The notes under the pieces were generated by a model. That model made no database searches. It saw nothing but the letters and a program-made list of their open reading frames with translations, and was not told the DNA's origin. Positions 1 to 7,514 of a DNA stretch of 39,131 bases are shown in pieces. Location: NCBI GenBank assembly GCA_003513495.1, contig DOPM01000019.1, positions 1 to 39,131 on the forward strand, written 5' to 3'. The position numbers and the translations under genes were made by a program. Position 1 is the stretch's first letter. Each line of letters begins with the position of its first letter. This DNA is from Desulfosporosinus sp. (lineage in GTDB: Bacteria; Bacillota; Desulfitobacteriia; Desulfitobacteriales; Desulfitobacteriaceae).

Positions 1-95
1 GAGCAATTACAAGGACCTCTTTTGAATTATGGTTTTGGATATTATTTCATGGCGATAGATTCTATTACCATATGGTGTTTCCAGTTAATGTTTAC

Positions 96-1359
96 TTACG
101 GAAATATGCCTCTAATATTCTTTGCTTGGACCAACCTATTAACGGCTACCATGTAGGCTCCCATTCTCATAGTCGTATCATTTTCCTTCTTCTTGTCCCA
201 TACTTCATTAAACGATCTAATCATAATTTTCTCCAAGGCACGATTCACCGCTTCTTCATCCCACATCAAGGACTGTATGTTTTGCACCCATTCGAAGTAG
301 GATACTACAACACCGCCCGCGTTGGCTAAAATATCAGGAACAACAGTTTTGTTCTTCTTTGCGAGAATCTCATCTGCCTCTACCGATGTCGGACCATTCG
401 AACCTTCGACGATTACCGTTGCTTGAATATCATGGGCATTGAGCTCCGTTATCTGGTTTTCTAAGGCAGCAGGTACCAGAACATCACATTCTATAGTCAG
501 CAGCTCATCATTGGTAATATGAGTCACTCCGGGGACATTGTAATCTTGGAGAACTTGCCCCCCGTTACTAGCAAGAAAGCTGCGAAGCTCATCCACCTTC
601 AACCCGGTACTACAGTAGACGCCTCCACTGACATCGCTTACAGCCACTATTAAACAGCCTTCATTATGCAACAATTTGGCTGCCACTCCCCCAACGTTCC
701 CCATACCTTGGATGGCTACCTTCGTGCCCATTAAGGGTATTCCCAAACGATGGAGTGTCTCCCTGGTTATTAACATAACTCCACGTCCAGTAGCTTCTTT
801 CCTACCCAGCGAACCTCCGATTTCCACCGGTTTGCCGGTTACAACTCCGGGCACTGGATAACCCTTAAACATACTGTAAGTGTCCATAATCCAGCCCATA
901 ACCTCGGCATCCGTGTTCACGTCAGGCGCGGGAAATATCCCGTTCGGGACCGATCAGCGGCAAGATCATGGCCGTATATCTTCGGGTAAGATTTTTTAGT
1001 TCAGTTTTACTCAGTTCCTTAGGATTAACTTTGACAGCACCCTTACTTCCGCCATAAGGGATATTTACAACACCGCACTTGAAAGACATCCAAGCCGCCA
1101 GAGCCTTTACTTCATCGATATCAACCTGCTGATGATACCTTAGTCCACCTTTGCACGGACCTCTCAGACTGGAATGTTGAACGCGGTAACCTTCAAAGAC
1201 CCTCATCTTCCCATTATCCATCTCAACCGGGATTGCCACTTTCAATTCTCTTTCAGGGTACTTGAAAACCTCATAATCATTTTCTTCAAGACCCAATAGA
1301 TTTGCCGCTTGCTCCAGTACTTTCAGCATGTTGTCATAAGGGTTGTAAGTCTTGCTCAT
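96..1359 (-). pseudogene. gdhA: Glutamate dehydrogenase, broken by a single-base frameshift
   Basis: This encodes a Glu/Leu/Phe/Val dehydrogenase, which interconverts glutamate and 2-oxoglutarate plus ammonia with NAD(P). The N-terminal part (1359 down to about 935) has the dimerisation/substrate domain with the GPCKGGLRYH and PYGGSKGAV motifs. The C-terminal part has the Rossmann fold with GMGNVGG. The two halves lie in different frames. Near 931-936 the N-terminal frame reads ERDIS-R-A-stop where the family reads ERDIPAPDVNT; removing one T from the ATTTCCC run restores a 420-residue protein of normal length. I chose the start at 1359 because GGAGG lies 11 bases upstream; an ATG at 1416 has no clear ribosome binding site. 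The gene has its own sigma-54 promoter and probably supplied 2-oxoglutarate/glutamate balance to the aminotransferase upstream. The break may be a true mutation or a sequencing error. Confidence 0.9.
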
Positions 1360-1473
1360 AATACTCTTTGCCTCCACTCTCTCTGCATCCACTTGCTTTA
1401 ACACCTGACCAATCATCTTTTGCTGACCATCTTCGGTCCCTCTTAAATCAACCTCTCGGCTTTGTATATTTTA

Positions 1474-1489
1474 TGCAATATCCATGCCA
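1474..1489 (-). promoter_or_regulatory. Sigma-54 (-24/-12) promoter for gdhA
   Basis: The minus strand reads TGGCATGGATATTGCA, an exact match to the sigma-54 spacing (TGGCA, then TTGCA, 16 bases in total). It lies about 115 bases upstream of the chosen gdhA start. The same layout occurs before the putrescine importer, mtgA and mttC in this window. Confidence 0.85.
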
Positions 1490-1564
1490 GACTATAATTG
1501 GCATAATAATACGAAACGAATAATGACACTTCGGAGATAATATTTAGAACCTCAAGTTACTCAT

Positions 1565-1585
1565 CCATGCATAAGTTAGTCATTT
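1565..1585. promoter_or_regulatory. Shared 21-bp element, candidate activator site (copy 1)
   Basis: CCATGCATAAGTTAGT followed by CATTT. It matches 20 of 21 positions with 7471-7491 beside the sigma-54 activator gene. It lies about 75 to 95 bases upstream of the gdhA sigma-54 promoter, a normal distance for an enhancer-type site. The role is inferred. Confidence 0.55.
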
Positions 1586-1630
1586 AATCTGAATTTCGCT
1601 TACCAATTTCTCCGTCAAACTGTTATATAA

Positions 1631-1667
1631 CTAAAGAACACTTGGCGTAGCGCCAAGCCTTCTTTAG
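1631..1667 (-). terminator. Hairpin after the moaD-like gene
   Basis: Nested inverted repeat: outer arms CTAAAGAA/TTCTTTAG and inner arms CTTGGCG/CGCCAAG around a 3-base loop. It lies just past the end of the minus-strand putrescine/AOR operon and before the gdhA promoter. There is no long T run, so strength is uncertain. Confidence 0.6.
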
Positions 1668-1692
1668 ACTTCCCTTACTTTTTAGGGAGACA

Positions 1693-1923
1693 TTAACCCC
1701 CAGCTATAATAGGAAAGAACTTAACTTCATCGTTTTCTTCGAGCCTGTAACCTACATCTCGCTTAACACTATTGACAACGACCAAGCCTAGTGATGAGTA
1801 AGGAACCCCAAGCTGCTCCACTAACTGAGCAAGGGTAAAATCCGACTTAATCTCCTGCTGATATAGACCCAGCTGACTACCATATTTATCCAGAGGTCCA
1901 TAAAACCTGATCGTTATCTTCAT
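1693..1923 (-). CDS. MoaD/ThiS-family sulfur carrier protein
   Basis: A 76-residue ubiquitin-like sulfur carrier ending in the diagnostic Gly-Gly (IIAGG), which is adenylated and thiocarboxylated to give sulfur for the pyranopterin dithiolene of Mo/W cofactors. The start has the ribosome binding site AGGGGG nearby. It sits 39 bases after the AOR gene and is the last gene of that unit. MoaD-like genes commonly accompany tungsten AOR genes, so a role in making or loading the tungstopterin of the neighbouring AOR is likely. A ThiS role cannot be excluded from sequence alone, but no thiazole genes are near. Confidence 0.85.
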   Translation of the reverse strand: MKITIRFYGPLDKYGSQLGLYQQEIKSDFTLAQLVEQLGVPYSSLGLVVVNSVKRDVGYRLEENDEVKFFPIIAGG

Positions 1924-1962
1924 ATTCTAGCCCCCTTGGCCATGTTGCTCCATCCCTACGAT

Positions 1963-3723
1963 TTAATTTACCCCGAGTTCTTGTAATTTCGCGTCAGTTG
2001 GTCTCCCATCACGATCCCATCCCCGCAAACTATAATATTCTGCAAGCATCTTTTCGTATTCCTCGAGGGGTAAAAGCTGGCCTTTTGTCGCTCCTGTTTT
2101 TAGGGTTTCCTTAAATATCCGCCCCGGCAGAGTATCATTATCTTTAGTAAATCCTTCCCTGACATTAAATTGCCTGGCCAAGTTTACCACCCGTTCGCCG
2201 ACTTGTGAAAGTTCCTGTTCCGTCACAGTCCTCTCAAGCAAGTTAGACACAATGGTTCCCATAGTTTCCAGAGATAGTGCCCAGAAATCACATAAAATCA
2301 AGGAGAATTTCACGGCATTATAATGCTGTAACTCTATGACGAGCTGGGCTTTGCCTTCGACGGTAAAGGCATCTAAATCTCCATAAGCCTCTTGCGCTAC
2401 TGGCCAGGCCCTCATATGACAAGCTCCACGGTCAGAGGTGGCATAGGCTAGTCCCATTCCCCAAGACCCCCGTGGCTCATAGCCAGGAAATTCTAGGCCT
2501 TTAACATGCATGGCAAAGTCGCTGCCGCCGTATTTTTCAGAAAGCTTCTTAACTCCCAGTCCTAAATCCACGCCAATTCCGACCTGGGCGGCAATCAACC
2601 CCGGGATCTTTAAATAGGCCTCTACATCACCAAACCGGAGGCCAAAATCTTTAATTCCCTTTTCCGTTAATTCCATAGCGAAGGCGATAACATTCCCCAC
2701 AGATATGGTGTCCATGCCAAGATTGTCACACAAGTCATTGAACTCAATAATGGCTTCCAAGTCACTGATCCCGCAGTTGGAGCCTCCTAAGGCTAAAGTT
2801 TCATACTCTGGACCTTCCACCGTCGACCTGCCGGTCCTTGAATAATTGCCACACCCTAGTGCACAACTAAAACACCCCTTTTTGCCTGAACGAACCGCTT
2901 TCAGGGCATCGGAATTAATGGCTTGGTAATCGTCAAAGGTTCCCTGCTGGAAATTTTTGGTGGGCAAAATACCTGTATCCTGGTTGAAATCCACAAGTAA
3001 AGCTGTGCCATCTGTATTAGCCCAAAGATTAGTATCCGTCAAGATGTCTGTCTGCATAAACTCTTTCATACTTGAAGCGAATTGCTTAATATTGGGCACG
3101 GAGATACTGCCACTTCCCCGCACTGCAATAGCTTTAAGGTTTTTGCTTCCCATGACCGCGCCCACTCCACCTCGGCCAGCCTGTCGGTAAAACTCTGAAG
3201 TAATACAGGACATGGTCACTAGATTTTCCCCCGCAGGTCCGATGGCCAGTGCTTTTACTTCCTGATTGATTTTTTCTCTTAAGATCAGTTCAGTTTCCTG
3301 TGCCCCCTGTCCCCAGAGTTCAGACGCGTCCCGAATTTCCACGATCTTATCCTCAATATAGAGGTAGGATGGCTTTGAGGCCTTTCCTTCTAAAATTACG
3401 GCATCATACCCTGCATACTTTAATTCCGCCGCGAAATGTCCTCCGATGGAACAATCAAGGATGGTCCCTGTTGCCGGGGATTTTGTAATTATAGCTAGTT
3501 TCCCAGAGAGAGGTATGATGGTTCCCGTGAACAGGCCTGTCATTAAAATCAACTTATTATCCGGTGACAGAGGAGCCACCCCTGGCGCAAGCTCTTCATA
3601 GAGGTATTTTAGGCCGAGGCCTTTGCCCCCTATATAATCCACTGCCCATTGTTTATTTAACTCTTCAACCTGACTATGACCCGTTGTTAAGTTAACCCTC
3701 AATAGTTTTCCGGTGTAGCTCAT
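1963..3723 (-). CDS. aor: Aldehyde:ferredoxin oxidoreductase (tungsten AOR family)
   Basis: A 586-residue member of the AOR family, close to the usual length of about 600. These enzymes oxidise aldehydes to carboxylic acids and reduce ferredoxin, using a tungsten bis-pyranopterin and one [4Fe-4S] cluster. The N-terminal cofactor domain is intact (GGKGLG, the GRGGVGAVMGSKNLKA segment near residue 190). The cluster ligands CFSCALGC are near residue 285, with a further candidate Cys in LILCDF near residue 485. The ribosome binding site AGGAGGGG precedes the ATG. The gene starts one base after a ferredoxin gene and is followed by a MoaD-like gene. Since the upstream genes import and transaminate putrescine, I infer that 4-aminobutanal (or the aldehyde of a related amine) is the substrate; the sequence does not prove this. 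Confidence 0.93.
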   Translation of the reverse strand: MSYTGKLLRVNLTTGHSQVEELNKQWAVDYIGGKGLGLKYLYEELAPGVAPLSPDNKLILMTGLFTGTIIPLSGKLAIITKSPATGTILDCSIGGHFAAELKYAGYDAVILEGKASKPSYLYIEDKIVEIRDASELWGQGAQETELILREKINQEVKALAIGPAGENLVTMSCITSEFYRQAGRGGVGAVMGSKNLKAIAVRGSGSISVPNIKQFASSMKEFMQTDILTDTNLWANTDGTALLVDFNQDTGILPTKNFQQGTFDDYQAINSDALKAVRSGKKGCFSCALGCGNYSRTGRSTVEGPEYETLALGGSNCGISDLEAIIEFNDLCDNLGMDTISVGNVIAFAMELTEKGIKDFGLRFGDVEAYLKIPGLIAAQVGIGVDLGLGVKKLSEKYGGSDFAMHVKGLEFPGYEPRGSWGMGLAYATSDRGACHMRAWPVAQEAYGDLDAFTVEGKAQLVIELQHYNAVKFSLILCDFWALSLETMGTIVSNLLERTVTEQELSQVGERVVNLARQFNVREGFTKDNDTLPGRIFKETLKTGATKGQLLPLEEYEKMLAEYYSLRGWDRDGRPTDAKLQELGVN

Positions 3724-3724
3724 C

Positions 3725-4120
3725 TTAGTTCCCCTCCTGGTTCATCAAGGCTTGATGGGGGCACCACTCGACACAAGCCGGTGACCCACCGCAGAGATCA
3801 CAAAGAGCTATACCTTCTGCTCTGGAAGCTATAACGCTTTCAGGGCATGCTGTAATACAAATTCCACAGTTTGTACATTTATCCTGATCATAAATCAAGT
3901 GCCCGGCCTGGTGAGAAATCGCTTCGGTGGGACAAATATTGACACAGGTCAGACACATATTACAAAGGGAAGTTTTGTAATTCAAACCCGATTTAGAGTA
4001 TAGGGAAATAATCTTGAGCCTTGCTAATTCAGGGTTAAAGACCTCTTCTTTTGCGACAGAGCAAGCCAATTGGCATAAGCGGCACCCAATACAAAGCTCC
4101 TCTATTAATTTTAAAACCAT
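3725..4120 (-). CDS. Polyferredoxin, four [4Fe-4S]-type Cys clusters, AOR partner
   Basis: A 131-residue iron-sulfur protein, probably cytoplasmic, with four cysteine clusters in order: CIGCRLCQLAC, CNMCLTCVNIC, CTNCGICITAC and CDLCGGSPACVEWC. This resembles the HycB/DmsB-like small electron-transfer subunits found next to AOR genes. A strong ribosome binding site (GGAGG) precedes the start at 4120. The stop is one base from the AOR start, so the two are almost certainly translated together. Likely role: taking electrons from the AOR and passing them to soluble ferredoxin or a membrane acceptor. A 157-base gap separates it from the aminotransferase gene upstream. Confidence 0.88.
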   Translation of the reverse strand: MVLKLIEELCIGCRLCQLACSVAKEEVFNPELARLKIISLYSKSGLNYKTSLCNMCLTCVNICPTEAISHQAGHLIYDQDKCTNCGICITACPESVIASRAEGIALCDLCGGSPACVEWCPHQALMNQEGN

Positions 4121-4277
4121 CGTTTTCCTCCGTTCACTATAGCTTACGGGATTAGCACCTTGTATTAATGAGCTTTTTCACAGGGTTTACCATAAGCCTT
4201 GCTGTCGGGGTAGTAAAATATGAACAGTTCCACCGGGACAGCAAAGCAATCTGAGTTTAACATGGTTATCCAAGAAA

Positions 4278-5675
4278 TCAGTTAAATACACCTAACTCAC
4301 GAACCTGCACAAGTGCATTTTCAAATGCGACAATGACACGATCCGCTTCTTTAGAGGTGATTGTCAATGGGGGTTCTATTCTAATGGTTTTAGCGTTAAT
4401 CAGCGTACCAGCTACAAGCACACCGCTATCAAACATCGCCTTCGACACCTCATAACCGATTTCATCTGATTGAAATTCAATCCCGATGAGGAGACCTTTT
4501 CCTCGAATTTCCATAACCAGCTCTGGAAACTCAGCGGCAGCATTACGAAGCTTTCCCAGCATATAGTCGCCAAGTTCAGCAGATCTGGCTGGCAAATTCT
4601 CCTCTATTAGGACATTAAAGGTTGCAATCGCTGCAGCACAGGCTAGTGGATTACCGCCAAAGGTCGTTGTATGCATGAAAGGATTCGGAAACAGGGTTTT
4701 AAAGACTTCCTCTGTCGCAACGACGGCTCCCGCCGGCATAATCCCGCCGCCAAATGCTTTGGCAAGACACAGTATATCCGGCACCACATCATCATGTTCA
4801 CAACAGAACATCTTCCCAGTGCGGCCCATTCCGGTCTGGACTTCATCAAAGATAAGCAGTGCTCCAAATTGATCACAAAGTTCACGAACTTGTTTCAAAT
4901 AACCCTCCGGCGGTAAAATAACCCCGCCTTCCCCTTGAATCGGTTCAAGAATTACTCCAGCCACATCTTCACCGACCAGAGCACAACACTCCATGGTCTT
5001 TCTCATCATCTCAAGATCACCAAAGGGAACGTGGCGAAAGCCGGGGATCATTGGTAGGAAGGGTTTACGGAAAACGCCCTTAGCCGTTGCAGACAGTGAA
5101 CCTAAACTTTTACCGTGAAAAGCGCGAGTTGTAGAAATAAAGATCCTTCGATCGCTGTACATCTTAGCAAGTTTAAGGGAACACTCGATGGTTTCAGTTC
5201 CGCTATTCGTGAAGAAGCAGTATTTTAATTCCCCCGGTGTAATATCTGCCAGGATCTTGGCTAACATGGCCCGTAAAGGATCTAATAAATCTTGACTATG
5301 CAAGGCTTGGCGGTTTAATTGATTCGTTACAGCTGCCATCACCTTGGGATGACGATGTCCCACATTATAAATTCCAAAACCGCCCAAGCAATCGATATAC
5401 TCTTTTCCATTCACATCCATAAAGCAGTTTAACCCCGAATCTTTCCATTCTACGGCGGCAAACTGTTTATCCTTAGTGACACTCTTGCGATATTCTAAAA
5501 AACCAGGGTTGACATGATCTCTAAAACCTTGGACAGTTTCCCGGGTGACCCATTCCGCTTCATCCTTTGTAATGTCTTGTTTGCTAATTAAGTCAAGGAC
5601 TTTATTAGAATACTCATAGACATCGGCGTACTTATCTTTCAAGTCTTCTTTGTTTTGCGGTGTAGTATCTGTCAT
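4278..5675 (-). CDS. patA: Putrescine (diamine) aminotransferase, class III
   Basis: A 465-residue PLP enzyme very close to E. coli PatA/YgjG along its whole length. Shared signatures include HVNPGFLEYRKSVT, YIDCLGGFGIYNVGHR, GTETIECSLKLAK, AFHGKSLGSLSATAK, FDEVQTGMGRTGKMF, the lysine-bearing ILCLAKAFGGG and LIEENLPA. PatA moves an amino group from putrescine or cadaverine to 2-oxoglutarate, giving 4-aminobutanal (which cyclises to 1-pyrroline) and glutamate. I placed the start at 5675 (MTDTTPQ) because AGGAGG lies 7 bases upstream; a longer reading frame from 5720 lacks a site. It follows the importer by 75 bases and precedes the ferredoxin/AOR pair. Its product aldehyde and glutamate are the presumed substrates of the AOR and GdhA. 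Confidence 0.93.
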   Translation of the reverse strand: MTDTTPQNKEDLKDKYADVYEYSNKVLDLISKQDITKDEAEWVTRETVQGFRDHVNPGFLEYRKSVTKDKQFAAVEWKDSGLNCFMDVNGKEYIDCLGGFGIYNVGHRHPKVMAAVTNQLNRQALHSQDLLDPLRAMLAKILADITPGELKYCFFTNSGTETIECSLKLAKMYSDRRIFISTTRAFHGKSLGSLSATAKGVFRKPFLPMIPGFRHVPFGDLEMMRKTMECCALVGEDVAGVILEPIQGEGGVILPPEGYLKQVRELCDQFGALLIFDEVQTGMGRTGKMFCCEHDDVVPDILCLAKAFGGGIMPAGAVVATEEVFKTLFPNPFMHTTTFGGNPLACAAAIATFNVLIEENLPARSAELGDYMLGKLRNAAAEFPELVMEIRGKGLLIGIEFQSDEIGYEVSKAMFDSGVLVAGTLINAKTIRIEPPLTITSKEADRVIVAFENALVQVRELGVFN

Positions 5676-5750
5676 AATAGTTCCTCCTAGATTCGTTATG
5701 TTTGAGACATCTAGATGCAAATGTTATGCCAATAAGGAGGCTGAGGAGTC

Positions 5751-7103
5751 TCAACCAGATATATTGGATTCGTTAAAGTCAAATTCCGGAGGTTTGCTGC
5801 GGAATAAGTTTGTTAAATAGGCTAGATAGAGAACTCCTAATGCCAACCAAACTAGACCAAGGGTAAGTGAACTAGTCTCCAGATTCCACCAGAGAATTCC
5901 TACGAAAAGCGCTCCGATGATGGGAAATAGCAGGTAACTAAAGAAGCCTGTGAAGGTCTTATGCATTTTCTTCCGGAGGGTATAATGAGCAATAACTGAT
6001 AAATTGACAAAGGTAAAGGCGGTTAAAGCACCAAAGTTAATAAGCGCTACAACAATTGCCAAATCAAGAAAAATGGCCAGTAAGGCAATACAACCGATTA
6101 AAAGTACATTTAAAGAAGGGGTTCCCCATCGAATATTTACATAGCCAAAAAACTTTTTGGGGAAGACGTTATCTCTGCCCATTACATAGAGAAGACGAGC
6201 TACACTGGCATGTGAGGTTACACCTGAGGCAAGTACGCCAGTAAGTGTAGCGGCCAAGAAAAATATCTGGAATAGTCGCCCTCCTACCATCATGGCAATT
6301 TCTGGTGATGCAGCCTCAAAATCTTGAAATCTTGATATATCCGGAAAGAATGCTTGAATGAAGTAGGACTGGGTAATAAATAAAATTCCGCCAATTAAGG
6401 CCACAAGAAAAATCGCCCGGGGAATCGTCTTAGTCGGTTCAGGAGTTTCTTCCGAAAGGGTAGTAACCGCATCAAAACCTAAGAATGAGAAACATAGAAT
6501 TGTCGCTCCGGCCAGTAATATGCTCATATCCATATCAGGGGAAATGAAGGGTTGAAGAGTAAATACCTGACCATATCCTTCCCCTGCCATGAGTCCCTGG
6601 ATATCTAAATACGTAAATATACACATAATCAAAATCTGACACCCAACCAGGATTGTGCTAAAATTGGCAATGAAATTTACAGTAAACAAGTTAATTCCAG
6701 TCATGACTAACGTAAACACCAGAACCCAAAGCCAGGTTGGAACATCAGGAAATAATGCCGAGAGGTATATACCTGCTAACAAGGAATTTACCATGGGTAA
6801 GAAGAGATAATCGAGTAATACGGACCAACCCACCAGAAATCCTAAGTGTTTACTGATGGTCTTTTGTGTATAGGTATAGGCAGACCCGGCTTGTGGAAAT
6901 GCTTTGACCATCTTTCCATAGCTTGCCGCCGTGAAGAGCATAGCAATTAAGGCTAAGAGATAACTAGTGGGAACATGTCCGCTTGTAACTTCAGATACAA
7001 TCCCGAAGGTATCGAATACAACCATGGGAGTCATGTAGGCTACCCCGATAAGAACAACTTGCCAAAGTTTTAACGTACGTTTTAGTTTACCTATGTTTTC
7101 CAT
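5751..7103 (-). CDS. puuP: Putrescine importer, APC superfamily (PuuP-like)
   Basis: A 450-residue integral membrane transporter with about 12 hydrophobic segments. It matches E. coli PuuP segment for segment: LKLWQVV near residue 11, MTPMVVFDTFGIVS, GSAYTYTQK, GWSVLLDYLFLPM, CFSFLGFDAVTTLSEETPE, FFPDISRF, SHASVARLLYVMGRDNVFP and SLTLGLVW near the C-terminus. Homologues import putrescine by proton symport. AGGAGG precedes the ATG. It is the first gene after the sigma-54 promoter at 7232-7247 and is divergent from the activator gene at 7515. Together with patA it identifies the operon as diamine-uptake and catabolism; a preference for another amine is possible. Confidence 0.92.
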   Translation of the reverse strand: MENIGKLKRTLKLWQVVLIGVAYMTPMVVFDTFGIVSEVTSGHVPTSYLLALIAMLFTAASYGKMVKAFPQAGSAYTYTQKTISKHLGFLVGWSVLLDYLFLPMVNSLLAGIYLSALFPDVPTWLWVLVFTLVMTGINLFTVNFIANFSTILVGCQILIMCIFTYLDIQGLMAGEGYGQVFTLQPFISPDMDMSILLAGATILCFSFLGFDAVTTLSEETPEPTKTIPRAIFLVALIGGILFITQSYFIQAFFPDISRFQDFEAASPEIAMMVGGRLFQIFFLAATLTGVLASGVTSHASVARLLYVMGRDNVFPKKFFGYVNIRWGTPSLNVLLIGCIALLAIFLDLAIVVALINFGALTAFTFVNLSVIAHYTLRKKMHKTFTGFFSYLLFPIIGALFVGILWWNLETSSLTLGLVWLALGVLYLAYLTNLFRSKPPEFDFNESNISG

Positions 7104-7231
7104 TTATCATCCTCCTAGTGTATTTTGTATTATTTATGCAATTCATTGAATATTTTGACTATTTGGGGCAAAAAAATTTGTTCTCCCTTCTTATAGTTTT
7201 ACAAAGCTCTTCCCTCCTTAACTAAACACTA

Positions 7232-7247
7232 AGCAAAATGCATGCCA
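7232..7247 (-). promoter_or_regulatory. Sigma-54 promoter for puuP-patA operon
   Basis: The minus strand reads TGGCATGCATTTTGCT, with perfect -24/-12 spacing, about 130 bases upstream of puuP. The divergent activator gene lies on the other side of this intergenic region. Confidence 0.87.
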
Positions 7248-7262
7248 GTAAATATGGTAAAT

Positions 7263-7290
7263 ATTTATTAGTATACATTTATTAGTATAC
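7263..7290. repeat. Perfect 14-bp tandem repeat upstream of the puuP promoter
   Basis: ATTTATTAGTATAC occurs twice head to tail (7263-7276 and 7277-7290). Each copy contains the palindrome GTATAC. It ends about 16 bases upstream of the sigma-54 -24 element, so it may be a protein-binding site (repressor, IHF-like bending site or accessory activator). Function unknown. Confidence 0.6.
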
Positions 7291-7470
7291 ATTTTGCCTA
7301 ATAATTATGCAGAATAATGTTCTAGGTTTATCGGGCCAGCCAGTTAACAGGGAGTCCAAAACTTTTAATTCCCTGGTTTTCCAGAATAAAAAGATCTTTA
7401 TTTGTTTTAATAATTTAAATTGTTCAATAAATTTGAATTTTGTGGTATATTTATGAGGAAAATTATTCAC

Positions 7471-7491
7471 CCATGCATAAGTTAGTTATTT
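7471..7491. promoter_or_regulatory. Shared 21-bp element, candidate activator site (copy 2)
   Basis: CCATGCATAAGTTAGT followed by TATTT. It matches the element at 1565-1585 in 20 of 21 positions. It lies about 225 bases upstream of the puuP sigma-54 promoter and 24 bases before the activator start, so it could serve both activation of puuP and autoregulation. Confidence 0.55.
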
Positions 7492-7514
7492 TCGTATAGA
7501 AGGAGCTCTTTTCG

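Noticed and set aside
922..945. UGA inside gdhA as another selenocysteine site
   Set aside because: The downstream homology is in a different frame, and no Cys is conserved there. A frameshift explains it fully.
4141..4277. A fifth sigma-54 promoter before the ferredoxin/AOR genes
   Set aside because: No TGGCA-N-TTGC pair with correct spacing is present; a GCTGTC/GACAGC hairpin is there, but without a T run. The genes probably share the puuP transcript.
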